Origin: an uncultured Eubacteriales bacterium
GTDB taxonomy: Bacteria; Bacillota; Clostridia; Peptostreptococcales; Anaerovoracaceae
Length of the DNA: 34,148 nucleotides
Assembly: GCA_902786355.1 (NCBI GenBank)
Contig: CADABZ010000022.1
Span: 1 to 34,148 of the forward strand
Direction: 5' to 3'
The position numbers and the translations under genes were made by a program. Below, piece after piece: positions 1-7,151 of the stretch. Each line of letters begins with the position of its first letter. Position 1 is the stretch's first letter. Under the pieces are notes generated by a model. That model did not search any database and had not been told where the DNA came from. It worked only from the letters and a program-made list of their open reading frames with translations.

Positions 1-89
1 TTTCCCCGCCAGGTTAGTCATTGACCATAGTCGTAGAACTCTCGACTACCAGTTGCAAACTGGATTTACTTCGCCCCTTATGGGCGCAC
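1..89 (-). mobile_element. 5' end of a group II intron, truncated by the window edge
   Basis: On the minus strand the relaxase reading frame runs into GTGCGCCC at position 89. This is the classical group II intron 5' start (GUGYG), and its first bases form the expected hairpin CGCCC-ATAAG-GGGCG, much like the start of the lactococcal intron Ll.LtrB. The relaxase protein similarity stops exactly there: the frame reads through 14 unrelated codons to a stop at 46. Further inverted repeats follow (CCAGTT/AACTGG and TAGTCG/CGACTA), as expected for domain I. The intron-encoded reverse transcriptase and domains V/VI would lie outside the window, so the call rests on the boundary, the start motif and the position. 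A deletion joining unrelated DNA is the alternative. Confidence 0.68.
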
Positions 90-501
90 TGACGATATGA
101 TTATGGACGCACTTCGTGTTGACATGAGTCGCCACAACGATCTGGAATCGGTCACCCCAGAGTTCTCTTGCAAGCTGCACGCCGATGGCATGTGCCACAT
201 CGGGCGTTACCTCTCCTTCTTTGAAACTCTGGTATGCGTGATACGCAACGTTGCCTCCGGTCTTTCCGAAGCGCAGCTTAGTGGTGTCGAACTGATCGCG
301 GGCACATTCCACGCTGCAGTTGATGCCGGTGGTGTAGAAGAAGCTTTCCGTCTTGTCTTCATTGGCGGCATATGCGATAACATCCTGAAGTGCCTGCTTC
401 TCTGTGTCACTGAAGTCCCGTTCCGTCTTTTCCGGATTGATCACGTACATGAGTGGCCTGCCGGCGCTCCCTCTGATGTTCCATATCTTAGTCACTGCCA
501 T
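46..501 (-). CDS. MobA-type relaxase, N-terminal exon, interrupted
   Basis: This is the N-terminal part of a relaxase/mobilization nuclease (relaxase domain family), the enzyme that nicks oriT and leads the strand during conjugative transfer. Visible family signs are the start MAVTKIWNIRG, the YTTG and AYHAYQSF segments and the metal-binding motif VNTKCVHNHIV. The coding sequence is cut right after this motif at position 90/89 by GTGCGCCC, the probable 5' end of a group II intron. The last 14 codons (to 46) are therefore intron, and the C-terminal exon is outside the window. I chose the second ATG (501) because AGGAG lies 8 bases before it but only 2 bases before the ATG at 507. It overlaps the end of the mobC-like gene, so the two are probably translated together. 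If the intron splices, the enzyme may be functional. Confidence 0.8.
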   Translation of the reverse strand: MAVTKIWNIRGSAGRPLMYVINPEKTERDFSDTEKQALQDVIAYAANEDKTESFFYTTGINCSVECARDQFDTTKLRFGKTGGNVAYHAYQSFKEGEVTPDVAHAIGVQLARELWGDRFQIVVATHVNTKCVHNHIVSAPIRGEVNPVCNW

Positions 502-826
502 TGTCATCTCTCCTCTTCGGTCTCAGAAACTCCTTCTCGATCGCATTCTGGAACACTCGCCACTTCCTGGCTTCGTTCATGACCGCGATCATGTTGACCG
601 AGTTGTCTGCGTTCATGGCGACCTGATCGATCTTGTCGGAGAACTCTCTGATGATATCCATGGTTTCCCAGAATCTGTCGTCGGGTGCCTGTCTCGGCTC
701 ATGCCCGGTAAGAAGCTGACGCAGATAACTGTTGTCGTCCATGCCGCACGCCTTTGCGTTGCGTCTGAGCATCTCCTTCTCGTCGCGGTCAAGATATAGC
801 GTTACCCTGTAGTCTCTTTTCCTCAT
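488..826 (-). CDS. MobC-like mobilization accessory protein
   Basis: A 112-aa basic protein beginning MRKRDYRVTLYLDRDEKEM, the pattern of a ribbon-helix-helix DNA-binding protein of the plasmid MobC type. Such proteins bind oriT and help the relaxase open the nick site. It lies directly upstream of the relaxase gene and overlaps it by 14 bases, the usual mobC-mobA arrangement, and directly downstream of an oriT-like intergenic region. A strong Shine-Dalgarno AAGGAGG precedes the ATG. Family assignment is by N-terminal pattern and context; the C-terminal half has no motif I can name. Confidence 0.75.
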   Translation of the reverse strand: MRKRDYRVTLYLDRDEKEMLRRNAKACGMDDNSYLRQLLTGHEPRQAPDDRFWETMDIIREFSDKIDQVAMNADNSVNMIAVMNEARKWRVFQNAIEKEFLRPKRRDDNGSD

Positions 827-959
827 GGACTTTCCTCCTTTCCCGGATCTCCCTGAACTGTAACTGAATGGTCATCGCTTTATAGCTCTGAGCTGTCGCC
901 GAACCTTCACCGTGACATGTCAGCAGCCGTTCGCGATGACGGGGGTCTGGGGGCTTCTG

Positions 960-1025
960 CCACCAGGTGCCTTATCCGCCTACGGGTAAGGCAGCATCTG
1001 ATTGTGTGAACTGTCAGATGCAGTG
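960..1025. other. Candidate origin of transfer (oriT) with two inverted repeats
   Basis: The 214-base gap between the DUF3846 gene and the mobC-like gene holds two adjacent perfect inverted repeats: TGCCTTATCCG/CGGGTAAGGCA (968-978 and 983-993; 11 bp with one G-T pair, 4-base loop) and GCATCTGA/TCAGATGC (994-1001 and 1014-1021; 12-base loop). Neither is followed by a U-tract on the minus strand, so they are not terminators. Inverted repeats next to mobC and the relaxase gene are the normal layout of oriT. I see no nick motif I can name with certainty. Confidence 0.45.
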
Positions 1026-1040
1026 CTTGCTAAAACGTAG

Positions 1041-1496
1041 TTACCTCAGGTATGGTGTATCCCTGCCTCTTGCGCAAGGCTCATATCTGTCCACCCTGAT
1101 TCCCTCATCTGTAAGATAGAAGCGCTCCGGCAGTTCGAACTTTCTGAGATATTTCTCTTCGAGATCAGGAGGGAACGACTCGAAAGTGTCACTGTCAAGC
1201 GGTGCAAAGCAAATAAAAAACGGGCCTGCGATAATATCTTTTACGTGCCCGTCCTCATCTTCTATTGCCCTGCTCGGTGTCATTCCGTTCAGCTTGCCCT
1301 CTGAATTGCAGATGATCGCGATATCATCTTCCCTTGGGTCTTCACCTGTAAAAGGCATATATTCCTCGATATAGCCTCCGACGACCTCCTGCATCGCCTC
1401 AAGCGTCTCCCCAATCTCCATCACTTCTGCCCTCTCACCGGGCCTGCAGACGATTACACGGATAGTGTATGGGGTATCACTTTTAGTTTTTATCAT
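1041..1496 (-). CDS. DUF3846-like protein of mobile elements
   Basis: A 151-aa acidic protein resembling the DUF3846 family, found mainly in Firmicutes conjugative elements and plasmids. Typical features are the N-terminal IRVIVCRPGERAEVMEI strand region, the middle DDIAIICNSEGKLNGMTPSRAI block (an acidic strand, then a short asparagine-containing turn) and the following GPFFICFAP strand. Its biochemical role is not known to me. Start: GGAGAGGAG lies just before the ATG. It sits between the Toprim-like gene and the oriT-like region in the same direction, so it is probably part of the transfer or replication operon. Confidence 0.6.
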   Translation of the reverse strand: MIKTKSDTPYTIRVIVCRPGERAEVMEIGETLEAMQEVVGGYIEEYMPFTGEDPREDDIAIICNSEGKLNGMTPSRAIEDEDGHVKDIIAGPFFICFAPLDSDTFESFPPDLEEKYLRKFELPERFYLTDEGIRVDRYEPCARGRDTPYLR

Positions 1497-1538
1497 TTTG
1501 ACTCCTCTCCTTCCCTGACTAATCAGTTGCTGCTATTG

Positions 1539-2531
1539 TTATCTCACAGGACATGATCCGTCCAGTAACTGCCTCGAATGTCCCCATTCCCGCTGTCTTT
1601 TCCGGATGTACATCAGGTAATCATTAATATCCTTCCCGACAGGTGAAGGTTCATTTCTGACAACATATCTTTCTGAAAGCTGCCGGGTTATGGCCTCTGC
1701 CGCTCCTCTGCCGGCATCGTCGTTGTCGAGATGCAACACCACTGTGTTGACTTCAGGATGATTCTGAAGTGCATTGGCAAGTGCTGCGGGTGTTTTGTTT
1801 ATCGGTCTGTTCAGGCTCGGAGCATATACACCGCCAAGTGATACCATGGTCTCTGCTCTCCATCTGCCGGTCTTCATCTGCATGATTGTAGCGAACGACA
1901 GAAGATCTATAGCTGATTCAAAGACATGGATCCTGCTGCCAGTACCCTCAACTCTGAAAGAATATGTCTTGCAGGAGCCTGATGCGTCACCCATGAATCG
2001 CTTGTCTGATGTGCCGCGGTAGCATGCATACGCTGCATTTCCGGTTTCATCGTAACCAACAAATACTGCGTTATGATACGGCAGCGACTCATAAATCAGA
2101 CCTTCTCTGATGCACTCTCTTACGATATCTCCATCGATTCCCCTACCGGTCAGATACCTGATCACTGCTTTGCTGCTGTCGGCCTTATCTGGCAGGATCA
2201 GTTGTTTCCGCTCAGCCACAGCATTCTCTCCGGCTTGTTTTGCCTCATAAAAAACAGGAGCCATAGCTCCTTCGGTAAGTCTCTTCATCGCATCGGGAAA
2301 CTGCATCCCCCTGACTTTGATCAGATAATCAAGTGCTGACGTCCCGCCAAAGCCTCTGCTCCACCACATCCATTTTCCTGTTGCACCGGAAACCTTAAGG
2401 GAATCGTGCTCCCTGGTACACCATGTATCCCCGCTGACATGAATAAGTTCTGTCGGCTCGTATGTCTGAAGATAGGTGAACAGGTCTATCGATCTTGCCT
2501 GGCGGATCTGTTCTTCAGTGTAGTGTGCCAT
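1539..2531 (-). CDS. DUF3991 and Toprim domain protein (primase-like)
   Basis: A 330-aa protein with an N-terminal region like the DUF3991 family (residues about 1-130, including WTRE-like and WWSRGFGGTSALDYL segments) and a C-terminal Toprim fold. Toprim signs are FESAID (204-209, catalytic Glu) and DNDDAG (269-274, metal-binding Asp residues). Toprim domains occur in DnaG-type primases and topoisomerases; proteins of this layout are common in Clostridia conjugative elements and probably prime or process single-stranded DNA after transfer. I saw no complete zinc finger. Start chosen at the ATG at 2531 because GAGGTGAT precedes it by 8 bases; a GTG at 2540 lies inside that ribosome-binding site. 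Five bases separate it from the ArdC-like gene. Confidence 0.75.
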   Translation of the reverse strand: MAHYTEEQIRQARSIDLFTYLQTYEPTELIHVSGDTWCTREHDSLKVSGATGKWMWWSRGFGGTSALDYLIKVRGMQFPDAMKRLTEGAMAPVFYEAKQAGENAVAERKQLILPDKADSSKAVIRYLTGRGIDGDIVRECIREGLIYESLPYHNAVFVGYDETGNAAYACYRGTSDKRFMGDASGSCKTYSFRVEGTGSRIHVFESAIDLLSFATIMQMKTGRWRAETMVSLGGVYAPSLNRPINKTPAALANALQNHPEVNTVVLHLDNDDAGRGAAEAITRQLSERYVVRNEPSPVGKDINDYLMYIRKRQREWGHSRQLLDGSCPVR

Positions 2532-2536
2532 ACATA

Positions 2537-3484
2537 TCACCTCGCTTCATCACGTGACGCTCTTGTCAGATCCCGTTTTGCCTGCCTTTCAAGCGCTTTA
2601 TCTATGCCGGTTATCATCTCATCGGCAGCAGAGCGTATGCGTTCGAGCGACTCTTTGAGCTCCTTCGTTTCTTTTCCTGTTGCCCATGATGCAATATAAG
2701 GGAAGGAATACTCTGACGAATCGATAATATTCAGTGCTTTTCCGACACAGAAGGCCAGCCCTTCTGCTTCCGATTCCTTGTGTCTGCGATCAAGATTCTC
2801 CTGCAGATCTAGAGTCTCTCTTGAGTGATACGTTGCGTGGCTGATCTCATGCAGAAGTGTTTTGACTGTCTGTGCTTCGCTCATTCCGGTTTTGACAGCA
2901 ATGCGTTTCTCAGCATCGTTATAGTAGCCTTTCGCGCCGCCTTCGATGTCTTCGAAGTACACAGGGACTGGACTGATGCTGACCAGAGCATTGAAGATCT
3001 TCCTATAATCCTTTACTTCTCCTGTCAGCTCATCGACCCCGATCGATGGAAGTTCCTTTCCCTCAGTCATCGATACATCGAATACAGTTACGACTCTGAA
3101 GCCCAGCCGCTCTACTGTCTTCTTTTCGGTGGCTGCTGACTCTTTATCCGCATGGTGTTCCTCTTTCTCTTTGCCGTCCACCTGCTCTTTATATATGCAT
3201 GGAGCCAGGATCTTGATTCCCTTTGCACCCTTTACCACATGCCTTCCGAACTTCTTCTGCCAGTCAACATACCCTGCAACACGGGATGCTTCGGGGCATT
3301 GGCTTAGGATAAGGAGGCAGTTGTTCAGCGAATAATCGTGGAATTTAGCACAGCATTCAAGGAACGCTTTGTACGCATCACTCTCGAATACCGCTGAGAC
3401 ACCCCTTTCAAGTTCATCCGTAAGCTCCCGTATTCTCTCTCGCTGTGACTTCTTATCCGGGCTTCTGTTTCTTCTGTTGCTCAT
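2537..3484 (-). CDS. ArdC-like ssDNA-binding protein with zinc metallopeptidase motif
   Basis: A 315-aa protein with the two-part layout of ArdC-like antirestriction proteins. The N-terminal half (about 15-175) matches the ArdC N-terminal/DUF1738 single-strand-binding region, with a Y-x-x-W-Q-K-K-F-G-R-H-V segment near 72-83 and KGAKGIKILAP following. The C-terminal half carries HEISH (212-216), the HExxH zinc-protease signature, with a conserved downstream ESEAE segment. ArdC-type proteins protect entering single-stranded plasmid DNA from host restriction. A lysine/glutamate-rich linker lies around 99-122. ATG at 3484 is preceded by AAGGAGGG at 8 bases; an upstream in-frame start at 3517 has no such site. 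A hairpin with a U-rich tail lies just upstream (3505-3536). Confidence 0.75.
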   Translation of the reverse strand: MSNRRNRSPDKKSQRERIRELTDELERGVSAVFESDAYKAFLECCAKFHDYSLNNCLLILSQCPEASRVAGYVDWQKKFGRHVVKGAKGIKILAPCIYKEQVDGKEKEEHHADKESAATEKKTVERLGFRVVTVFDVSMTEGKELPSIGVDELTGEVKDYRKIFNALVSISPVPVYFEDIEGGAKGYYNDAEKRIAVKTGMSEAQTVKTLLHEISHATYHSRETLDLQENLDRRHKESEAEGLAFCVGKALNIIDSSEYSFPYIASWATGKETKELKESLERIRSAADEMITGIDKALERQAKRDLTRASRDEAR

Positions 3485-3504
3485 AGTGTCCCTCCTTCGC
3501 TGCA

Positions 3505-3536
3505 ATATAAAAGCCACAGGCGTAATTACCTGCAGC
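3505..3536 (-). terminator. Terminator-like hairpin directly before the ArdC-like gene
   Basis: On the minus strand, GCTGCAGG (3536-3529) pairs with CCTGTGGC (3520-3513) across an 8-base loop, with two G-T pairs, and is followed by TTTTATAT. The ArdC-like ATG is only 21 bases beyond, so no promoter fits between. It could be a weak terminator or an attenuator read through under some condition. The stem is modest. Confidence 0.4.
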
Positions 3537-3639
3537 CTGACCTCGAGAATAATCTTATGCTATCTGATTCTGTGATCCACCATCCGGTCAGCCTTCCTCA
3601 ATCATCTATCCCCTTGTCTCCACTCCGTTTCAGTGGGAA

Positions 3640-3942
3640 TCAGCGTTCAGGACCTTCTGTCTCAGGAGCAGTTCTGCTTCTGGCGGACCTCTGGCGGTAT
3701 CTATCTGCGAGAGATCTCGCAAGTGTTTCCGCCTGCCTCTCAGAAAGAGCCAGGCCCCTGGTCATCCTATGGTGGGATGGATCCCATGATCTGATATCGA
3801 TCTTGGGCTCTCCTCCGTTCCATGAAACCACATTACACTCGAGGTTCCATCCGCTCCCGTGCTTTTCGAGTACGCTGATATGCTCATAAATCGTATATTC
3901 AATCCCACCTTCAGAGTATGTTACTCCATTTTTGTATGCCAT
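3640..3942 (-). CDS. YdbC/PC4-like ssDNA-binding protein
   Basis: A 100-aa protein whose central part (IYEHISVLEKHGSGWNLECN, then VVSWNGGEPKIDIRSWDP) is typical of the YdbC family, bacterial relatives of the eukaryotic transcription coactivator PC4. These form dimers that bind single-stranded DNA. The conserved WNGG-x-PK-x-D-I-R-x-W-D-P block is intact. The C-terminal tail is rich in Arg and Ser and looks element-specific. AGGAGG lies 7 bases before the ATG. It follows the RadC-like gene by about 10 bases, and this pair is common in Firmicutes mobile elements; a role in handling single-stranded transfer DNA is inferred. Confidence 0.75.
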   Translation of the reverse strand: MAYKNGVTYSEGGIEYTIYEHISVLEKHGSGWNLECNVVSWNGGEPKIDIRSWDPSHHRMTRGLALSERQAETLARSLADRYRQRSARSRTAPETEGPER

Positions 3943-3952
3943 TGTCTTCCTC

Positions 3953-4450
3953 CTATCTCTCCCATGCTTTCTGCCTTGATATCATATGATCAAGTTCGCC
4001 TTCACTTTTGAAGCTGTAGATCTCTCTTGTTCCACTGCCAACGATCACGTGATCCAGGAGTCTGACTCCTATAATGTCGCACGCCTGCATCATGCGCCTG
4101 GTCACTTCATAATCCTCCCGGCTTGGCTGCGGGCTTCCGCTAGGGTGTACATGAAGACATATGCACGATGATGCATTGCTCAGGATCGCGCTCTTCAGAC
4201 ATTCTCTTGGTGACACAAGTGCTGAATCAAGAGTGCCGACGCTGCAGATATTGAAGTTGATCGGCTGCCCATTCGACTTGAGATTCAGCATTGCGAACAC
4301 CTCTCTGTCGTATGTTGACAACTCGTCGAATATGACATTGAGCGCATCCTCAGGACTTTGGATCTTTTCCGTACTGTAAAGAGAAGGCTCTTTGACAAGT
4401 CTGATATTCACGACTCTGAGCTCGTTTTGGTTACCCATCTTCCTGCCCAA
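3953..4450 (-). CDS. RadC-like JAB domain protein
   Basis: A 165-aa protein of the RadC/JAB (MPN+) family. The metal site HVHPSGSPQPSREDYEVT is complete: His100, His102, Ser105 and Asp113 in the numbering from the TTG start. The N-terminal helix-hairpin-helix seen in chromosomal RadC is absent, as is usual for the short plasmid- and ICE-borne forms. Biochemical function is unsettled. Start: TTG at 4450 has a GAGGTGAT site 9 bases upstream, in the same arrangement as the TTG start of ParB (6378). An internal ATG at 4438 is the alternative. It overlaps the 3' end of the preceding 52-aa gene, suggesting coupled translation. Confidence 0.8.
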   Translation of the reverse strand: MGRKMGNQNELRVVNIRLVKEPSLYSTEKIQSPEDALNVIFDELSTYDREVFAMLNLKSNGQPINFNICSVGTLDSALVSPRECLKSAILSNASSCICLHVHPSGSPQPSREDYEVTRRMMQACDIIGVRLLDHVIVGSGTREIYSFKSEGELDHMISRQKAWER

Positions 4451-4589
4451 TGCTGATCACCTCGCTTAAGTCTACAGAAAAGACTGTTCCCTCAGGGATC
4501 CCGCTCACGAGTTCCCTGAGGTCTTCCAGTCCTCCGATATTAATAGATGTATCCGTCTTCACTATTACTTCTTCCGTCAGTCTGTTCAT
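4431..4589 (-). CDS. Small 52-aa protein overlapping the RadC-like gene
   Basis: A short frame begins MNRLTEEVIVKTDTSINIGG and ends ISIGQEDG. It has a strong site, AAGGAGGG, 8 bases before the ATG. It overlaps the preceding gene by 50 bases and the RadC-like gene by 20 bases (from the TTG), the close packing seen throughout this operon. The pattern of alternating hydrophobic strand, helix (GLEDLRELVSGIPEGT) and strand (VFSVDL) suggests a small alpha-beta fold. I do not recognise a named family. It was found by reading the minus strand by hand; coding status rests on the ribosome-binding site and packing. Confidence 0.55.
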   Translation of the reverse strand: MNRLTEEVIVKTDTSINIGGLEDLRELVSGIPEGTVFSVDLSEVISIGQEDG

Positions 4590-4845
4590 CACGTGTGCCC
4601 TCCTTCCTAGCAGGCTTTGGGTCTTCTCCGCCGAGGAGCCATGCTATCTCGCTATGATTAGCCTTGATCGCTTTCTTGAGTTCCAGAATGTTCCTGAGTT
4701 CACTCTCAAGGCCATGCTCACAAAGATCTTCCATGTCAAGAGCTCTTATCTTGTTAGCTGTATCAAAGCCCTCTTCCTTCAGCCTGCTGAGCGTGTACAG
4801 CTTATCCTGGTCTATAAAGACCGATGTTTTCTTCTTCTCTGCCAT
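4540..4845 (-). CDS. Hypothetical protein of the mobile element, ~101 aa
   Basis: An uncharacterised charged protein starting MAEKKKTSVFIDQDKLYTL (an extra Met directly precedes it at 4848). The N-terminal VFIDQDKLYTLSRLKEEGF pattern, followed by two predicted helices rich in Leu, Glu and Lys (residues about 35-70), resembles small DNA- or partner-binding plasmid proteins, but no family can be named. The C-terminal tail is polar and probably disordered. AAAGGAG lies 8 bases before the second ATG. It overlaps the gene before it and the one after it, so it belongs to the same transcription unit. Confidence 0.55.
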   Translation of the reverse strand: MAEKKKTSVFIDQDKLYTLSRLKEEGFDTANKIRALDMEDLCEHGLESELRNILELKKAIKANHSEIAWLLGGEDPKPARKEGTRDEQTDGRSNSEDGYIY

Positions 4846-4990
4846 CATTTTTCTCCTTTCTCCTGTCCATCCCGAGCTTCTTCATTACCTCAGGAAGGCA
4901 GTATCCGCAGAACGGTACGAGTTTACCGCGGTATCTGCACTCCTCAGGACACAACACTTTTGTGCCTGGCACTCTTGGCAAGTCTTTCAT
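4802..4990 (-). CDS. Small cysteine-containing protein, possible zinc-binding, 62 aa
   Basis: A 62-aa frame with four clustered cysteines: CPEECRYRGKLVPFCGYC, that is C-x3-C then C-x2-C, spaced like a small zinc ribbon. The rest is basic and then acidic (KKLGMDRRKEKNDGREEEN). The start at 4990 is chosen because GGAGG lies 5 bases before this ATG; in-frame starts farther upstream (5068, 5023) lie deep inside the preceding gene and lack a site. It overlaps the preceding gene by 47 bases and the next by about 44. Function unknown; a DNA- or RNA-binding role is a guess from the cysteine spacing. Confidence 0.5.
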   Translation of the reverse strand: MKDLPRVPGTKVLCPEECRYRGKLVPFCGYCLPEVMKKLGMDRRKEKNDGREEENIGLYRPG

Positions 4991-5330
4991 AAATGCCTCC
5001 ATCACGAAGCAATTCTTCGCCATAATCGGTAAAGGCATACCAATAGGTCCTGTCGAGTTTGTCTTCATCGAGTATGTCGATACTGATGATCCCCTTTGCC
5101 TCCAGCTTCCTGACAGAGTTGCGTACCATCTCTTCTGACAGGAACGGTAAGTGATCGGTCATTGTCTTTTGTGAGCATTTGACCCAGGTCTTCCCGTCCA
5201 GGGCTTTCATCTTGCTTCCGCAGAACTGCATATCCTTGAGAAGATTCGCGATCACCGCTTCCCTGAGTCCGCATACTGTTGCGATTTCCATGTTGTACTT
5301 TCTCTCGTTACTCTTGATGATCTTAAGCAT
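4944..5330 (-). CDS. Winged-helix DNA-binding protein of the mobile element
   Basis: A 128-aa protein with the pattern of a winged helix: helices around 15-35 (MEIATVCGLREAVIANLL), a middle segment with KTWVKCSQKTMTDHLPFLSEEMVRNSVRKLEAKGIISI (helix-turn-helix at about 55-80 followed by the wing strand) and a strand pair ending YWYAFTDYGEELL. Such proteins in ICEs are usually replication- or partition-linked regulators; the exact family is not certain. AAGGAGG lies 9 bases before the ATG. It comes right after a strong terminator hairpin (5350-5386), so it may be made only when transcription reads through, or from an unseen promoter farther upstream. Confidence 0.6.
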   Translation of the reverse strand: MLKIIKSNERKYNMEIATVCGLREAVIANLLKDMQFCGSKMKALDGKTWVKCSQKTMTDHLPFLSEEMVRNSVRKLEAKGIISIDILDEDKLDRTYWYAFTDYGEELLRDGGIYERLAKSARHKSVVS

Positions 5331-5349
5331 TGTTCTGATCCTCCTTCTG

Positions 5350-5386
5350 CTAAAACAAAATGGCGGACACCTGATAAGGTGCCGCC
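5350..5386 (-). terminator. Strong intrinsic terminator between parB and the winged-helix gene
   Basis: On the minus strand, ATGGCGGCACCT (5386-5375) pairs with AGGTGTCCGCCAT (5370-5358) across TATC, one base bulged, followed by TTTGTTTT. This is a textbook intrinsic terminator. The next start codon is only about 20 bases further, so it may be a control point for the downstream transfer genes. Confidence 0.75.
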
Positions 5387-5436
5387 ATGTTATATTGTTA
5401 TGATTATTATAAATATATTACTATTACTGCTTGTTT

Positions 5437-6378
5437 TTACCTTGCATCATCTCTTTCCCGCACTCTCTGGCGGTGTCTGCCATAGAATTCCATCGCAGCA
5501 GCGATATAGTCTTCTCTCTTGGACATCGGCAGGTCGGGTGGAAAAAGCTTCCTGAATCTGTCTCCTCTGAGCACGATCTTTTCTTTCTGATTGGGTTTTA
5601 CTTCCGTCATGATAGCCTCTATGACTTCATGAGTCAGCTTGCCTTCTTCAGCCATCCTGCGCATGCGGATGGTCTGATCATGGGATGGAGTGCACTGTTC
5701 CTCTTCGATACGCTGCCATATCTCCCCCTGCTTCAGTTTAGGAATGTATGACAGTTCAACGGCAGGTCGGAGTGCAATCTGGCCTTCGTCGACCATATCC
5801 AGGAGCTCAGGAATCAGTTCTGTGAGACGGATATAACGCTGGATTTGATTGCGACTATCTCCTACCTCTTGAGCTAATTGTTCATCAGAACGTAATTGTG
5901 TCCCCAGTGGGGACATATTTTTCCCCGGTCTACCCGGCATTCTTTTCATTGCCTCCAGTCTCATCCTGTAGGCAAATGCCTTCTCACTCGGGAGAATCGT
6001 ACTCCTCTGGTAGTTCGACTCGACCATCATCACGATCGACTCCTCACGATTCATCTCCATGATCTCGCATCTGAGTGTCGGTATCCCGAGCAGTTCACAG
6101 GCTCTCTTACGCCTGTGGCCGGAGATCAACTCATATCTGCCGTCTTCCTTCTTCCTGACTGCAGCAGGTGTCATGACTCCATGCTCACGGATCGACTCGA
6201 TGAGGTTCTCCATATCCTCGTCATCTCTGACCTTGTAAGGATGATCCGGAAAAGGGTCGATCTCTTCGAGCGGGATCTCGTATATCCTCTTGAGTTTCGC
6301 ATCGTCTCTCTCCTCCTGTGAGGAGAACAGTTCATCGAGTGATGGAAGCTTCATTTCTATGTCTCTCGCGTTCGCCAA
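5437..6378 (-). CDS. parB: ParB-family partition protein
   Basis: A 313-aa ParB/Spo0J-type protein. The ParB nuclease-like/CTPase region (about 32-120) carries the arginine-rich box GHRRKRA (87-93). A helix-turn-helix follows near 140-165 (EQLAQEVGDSRNQIQRYIRL), and the rest is a helical domain with a basic end. It binds centromere-like sites and acts with ParA to stabilise the element. The TTG at 6378 is the start: a near-perfect AAGGAGGTGAT lies 5 bases before it, while the next ATG (6354) has none. The gene overlaps parA by 47 bases. It ends just before the terminator at 5350-5386. Confidence 0.88.
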   Translation of the reverse strand: MANARDIEMKLPSLDELFSSQEERDDAKLKRIYEIPLEEIDPFPDHPYKVRDDEDMENLIESIREHGVMTPAAVRKKEDGRYELISGHRRKRACELLGIPTLRCEIMEMNREESIVMMVESNYQRSTILPSEKAFAYRMRLEAMKRMPGRPGKNMSPLGTQLRSDEQLAQEVGDSRNQIQRYIRLTELIPELLDMVDEGQIALRPAVELSYIPKLKQGEIWQRIEEEQCTPSHDQTIRMRRMAEEGKLTHEVIEAIMTEVKPNQKEKIVLRGDRFRKLFPPDLPMSKREDYIAAAMEFYGRHRQRVRERDDAR

Positions 6379-7150
6379 TCCTGATCACCTCCTTCGTCAG
6401 CGCCTCATAAGCTTTGGCCGGTTTCGAGTCTTTGTCGTATTCGAAGATACTCTGTCCTGCCTTCGATGCTTCTGCCGCTTTGACAGCGACTGGTATCTGA
6501 GCATCAAAGATCCTTATCTGCATCCCGTACTTGGTTCTGATAGTATCTATGACTTCCTTTGCAAGATTGGTCCGATAATCTACCAGCGTCATGAGTACGC
6601 CGTCGATCTTCAGCTTATCGTTCGTATGATTCCTGACCATATCAATACTCCTCATGAGCTGTGTCATACCCTTTGCCGGGAGGAACTGAGCCTGCACCGG
6701 TATAATCACGCTGTCCGCTGCTGTCAGGGCATTTATCGTAATCATTCCGAGAGATGGCATACAGTCTATGACGATATAGTCATAGTCGTTCCTGACATCC
6801 TTCATCAGATTAGCAAGAATCTTCTCTCTGCTCATTGCATTTACAAGTCTCGTCTCCATCGATGAAAGATCCAGATTGGACGGGATAAGATCGATACTTT
6901 CCGGATGATGAAGGATAGAATCTTTCACTCTTGGCTTATACTCCTGCGTGGCAAGGTACATGAGTCTGCCAAGCGAATTATCCAGAGCGTCACCGTTCCA
7001 GCCGAGAGCTGTGGTGAGATCGCTCTGTGGATCTCCGTCTATGAGCAGAACGCGTTTTCCTGACCTTGCTAATCCAACACCCAGATTAAGGGCGGTGGTC
7101 GTTTTGCCTACACCGCCCTTCTGGTTGCATATAGCAATAACCTTTGCCAT
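6332..7150 (-). CDS. parA: ParA-family partition ATPase
   Basis: A 272-aa ParA/Soj ATPase. The deviant Walker A motif KGGVGKTT is at residues 11-18, Walker A' (LLIDGDPQSDLT) near 35-46, and Walker B (DYIVIDCMPSLG) near 125-136. It is of the short type without an N-terminal helix-turn-helix. It drives partition of the excised or replicating element with ParB, which follows in the next overlapping frame. GGGAGGTAAG lies just before the ATG. Presence of ParAB in an integrated element suggests it has an extrachromosomal replicative phase. Confidence 0.9.
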   Translation of the reverse strand: MAKVIAICNQKGGVGKTTTALNLGVGLARSGKRVLLIDGDPQSDLTTALGWNGDALDNSLGRLMYLATQEYKPRVKDSILHHPESIDLIPSNLDLSSMETRLVNAMSREKILANLMKDVRNDYDYIVIDCMPSLGMITINALTAADSVIIPVQAQFLPAKGMTQLMRSIDMVRNHTNDKLKIDGVLMTLVDYRTNLAKEVIDTIRTKYGMQIRIFDAQIPVAVKAAEASKAGQSIFEYDKDSKPAKAYEALTKEVIRIGERERHRNEASITR

Positions 7151-7151
7151 A

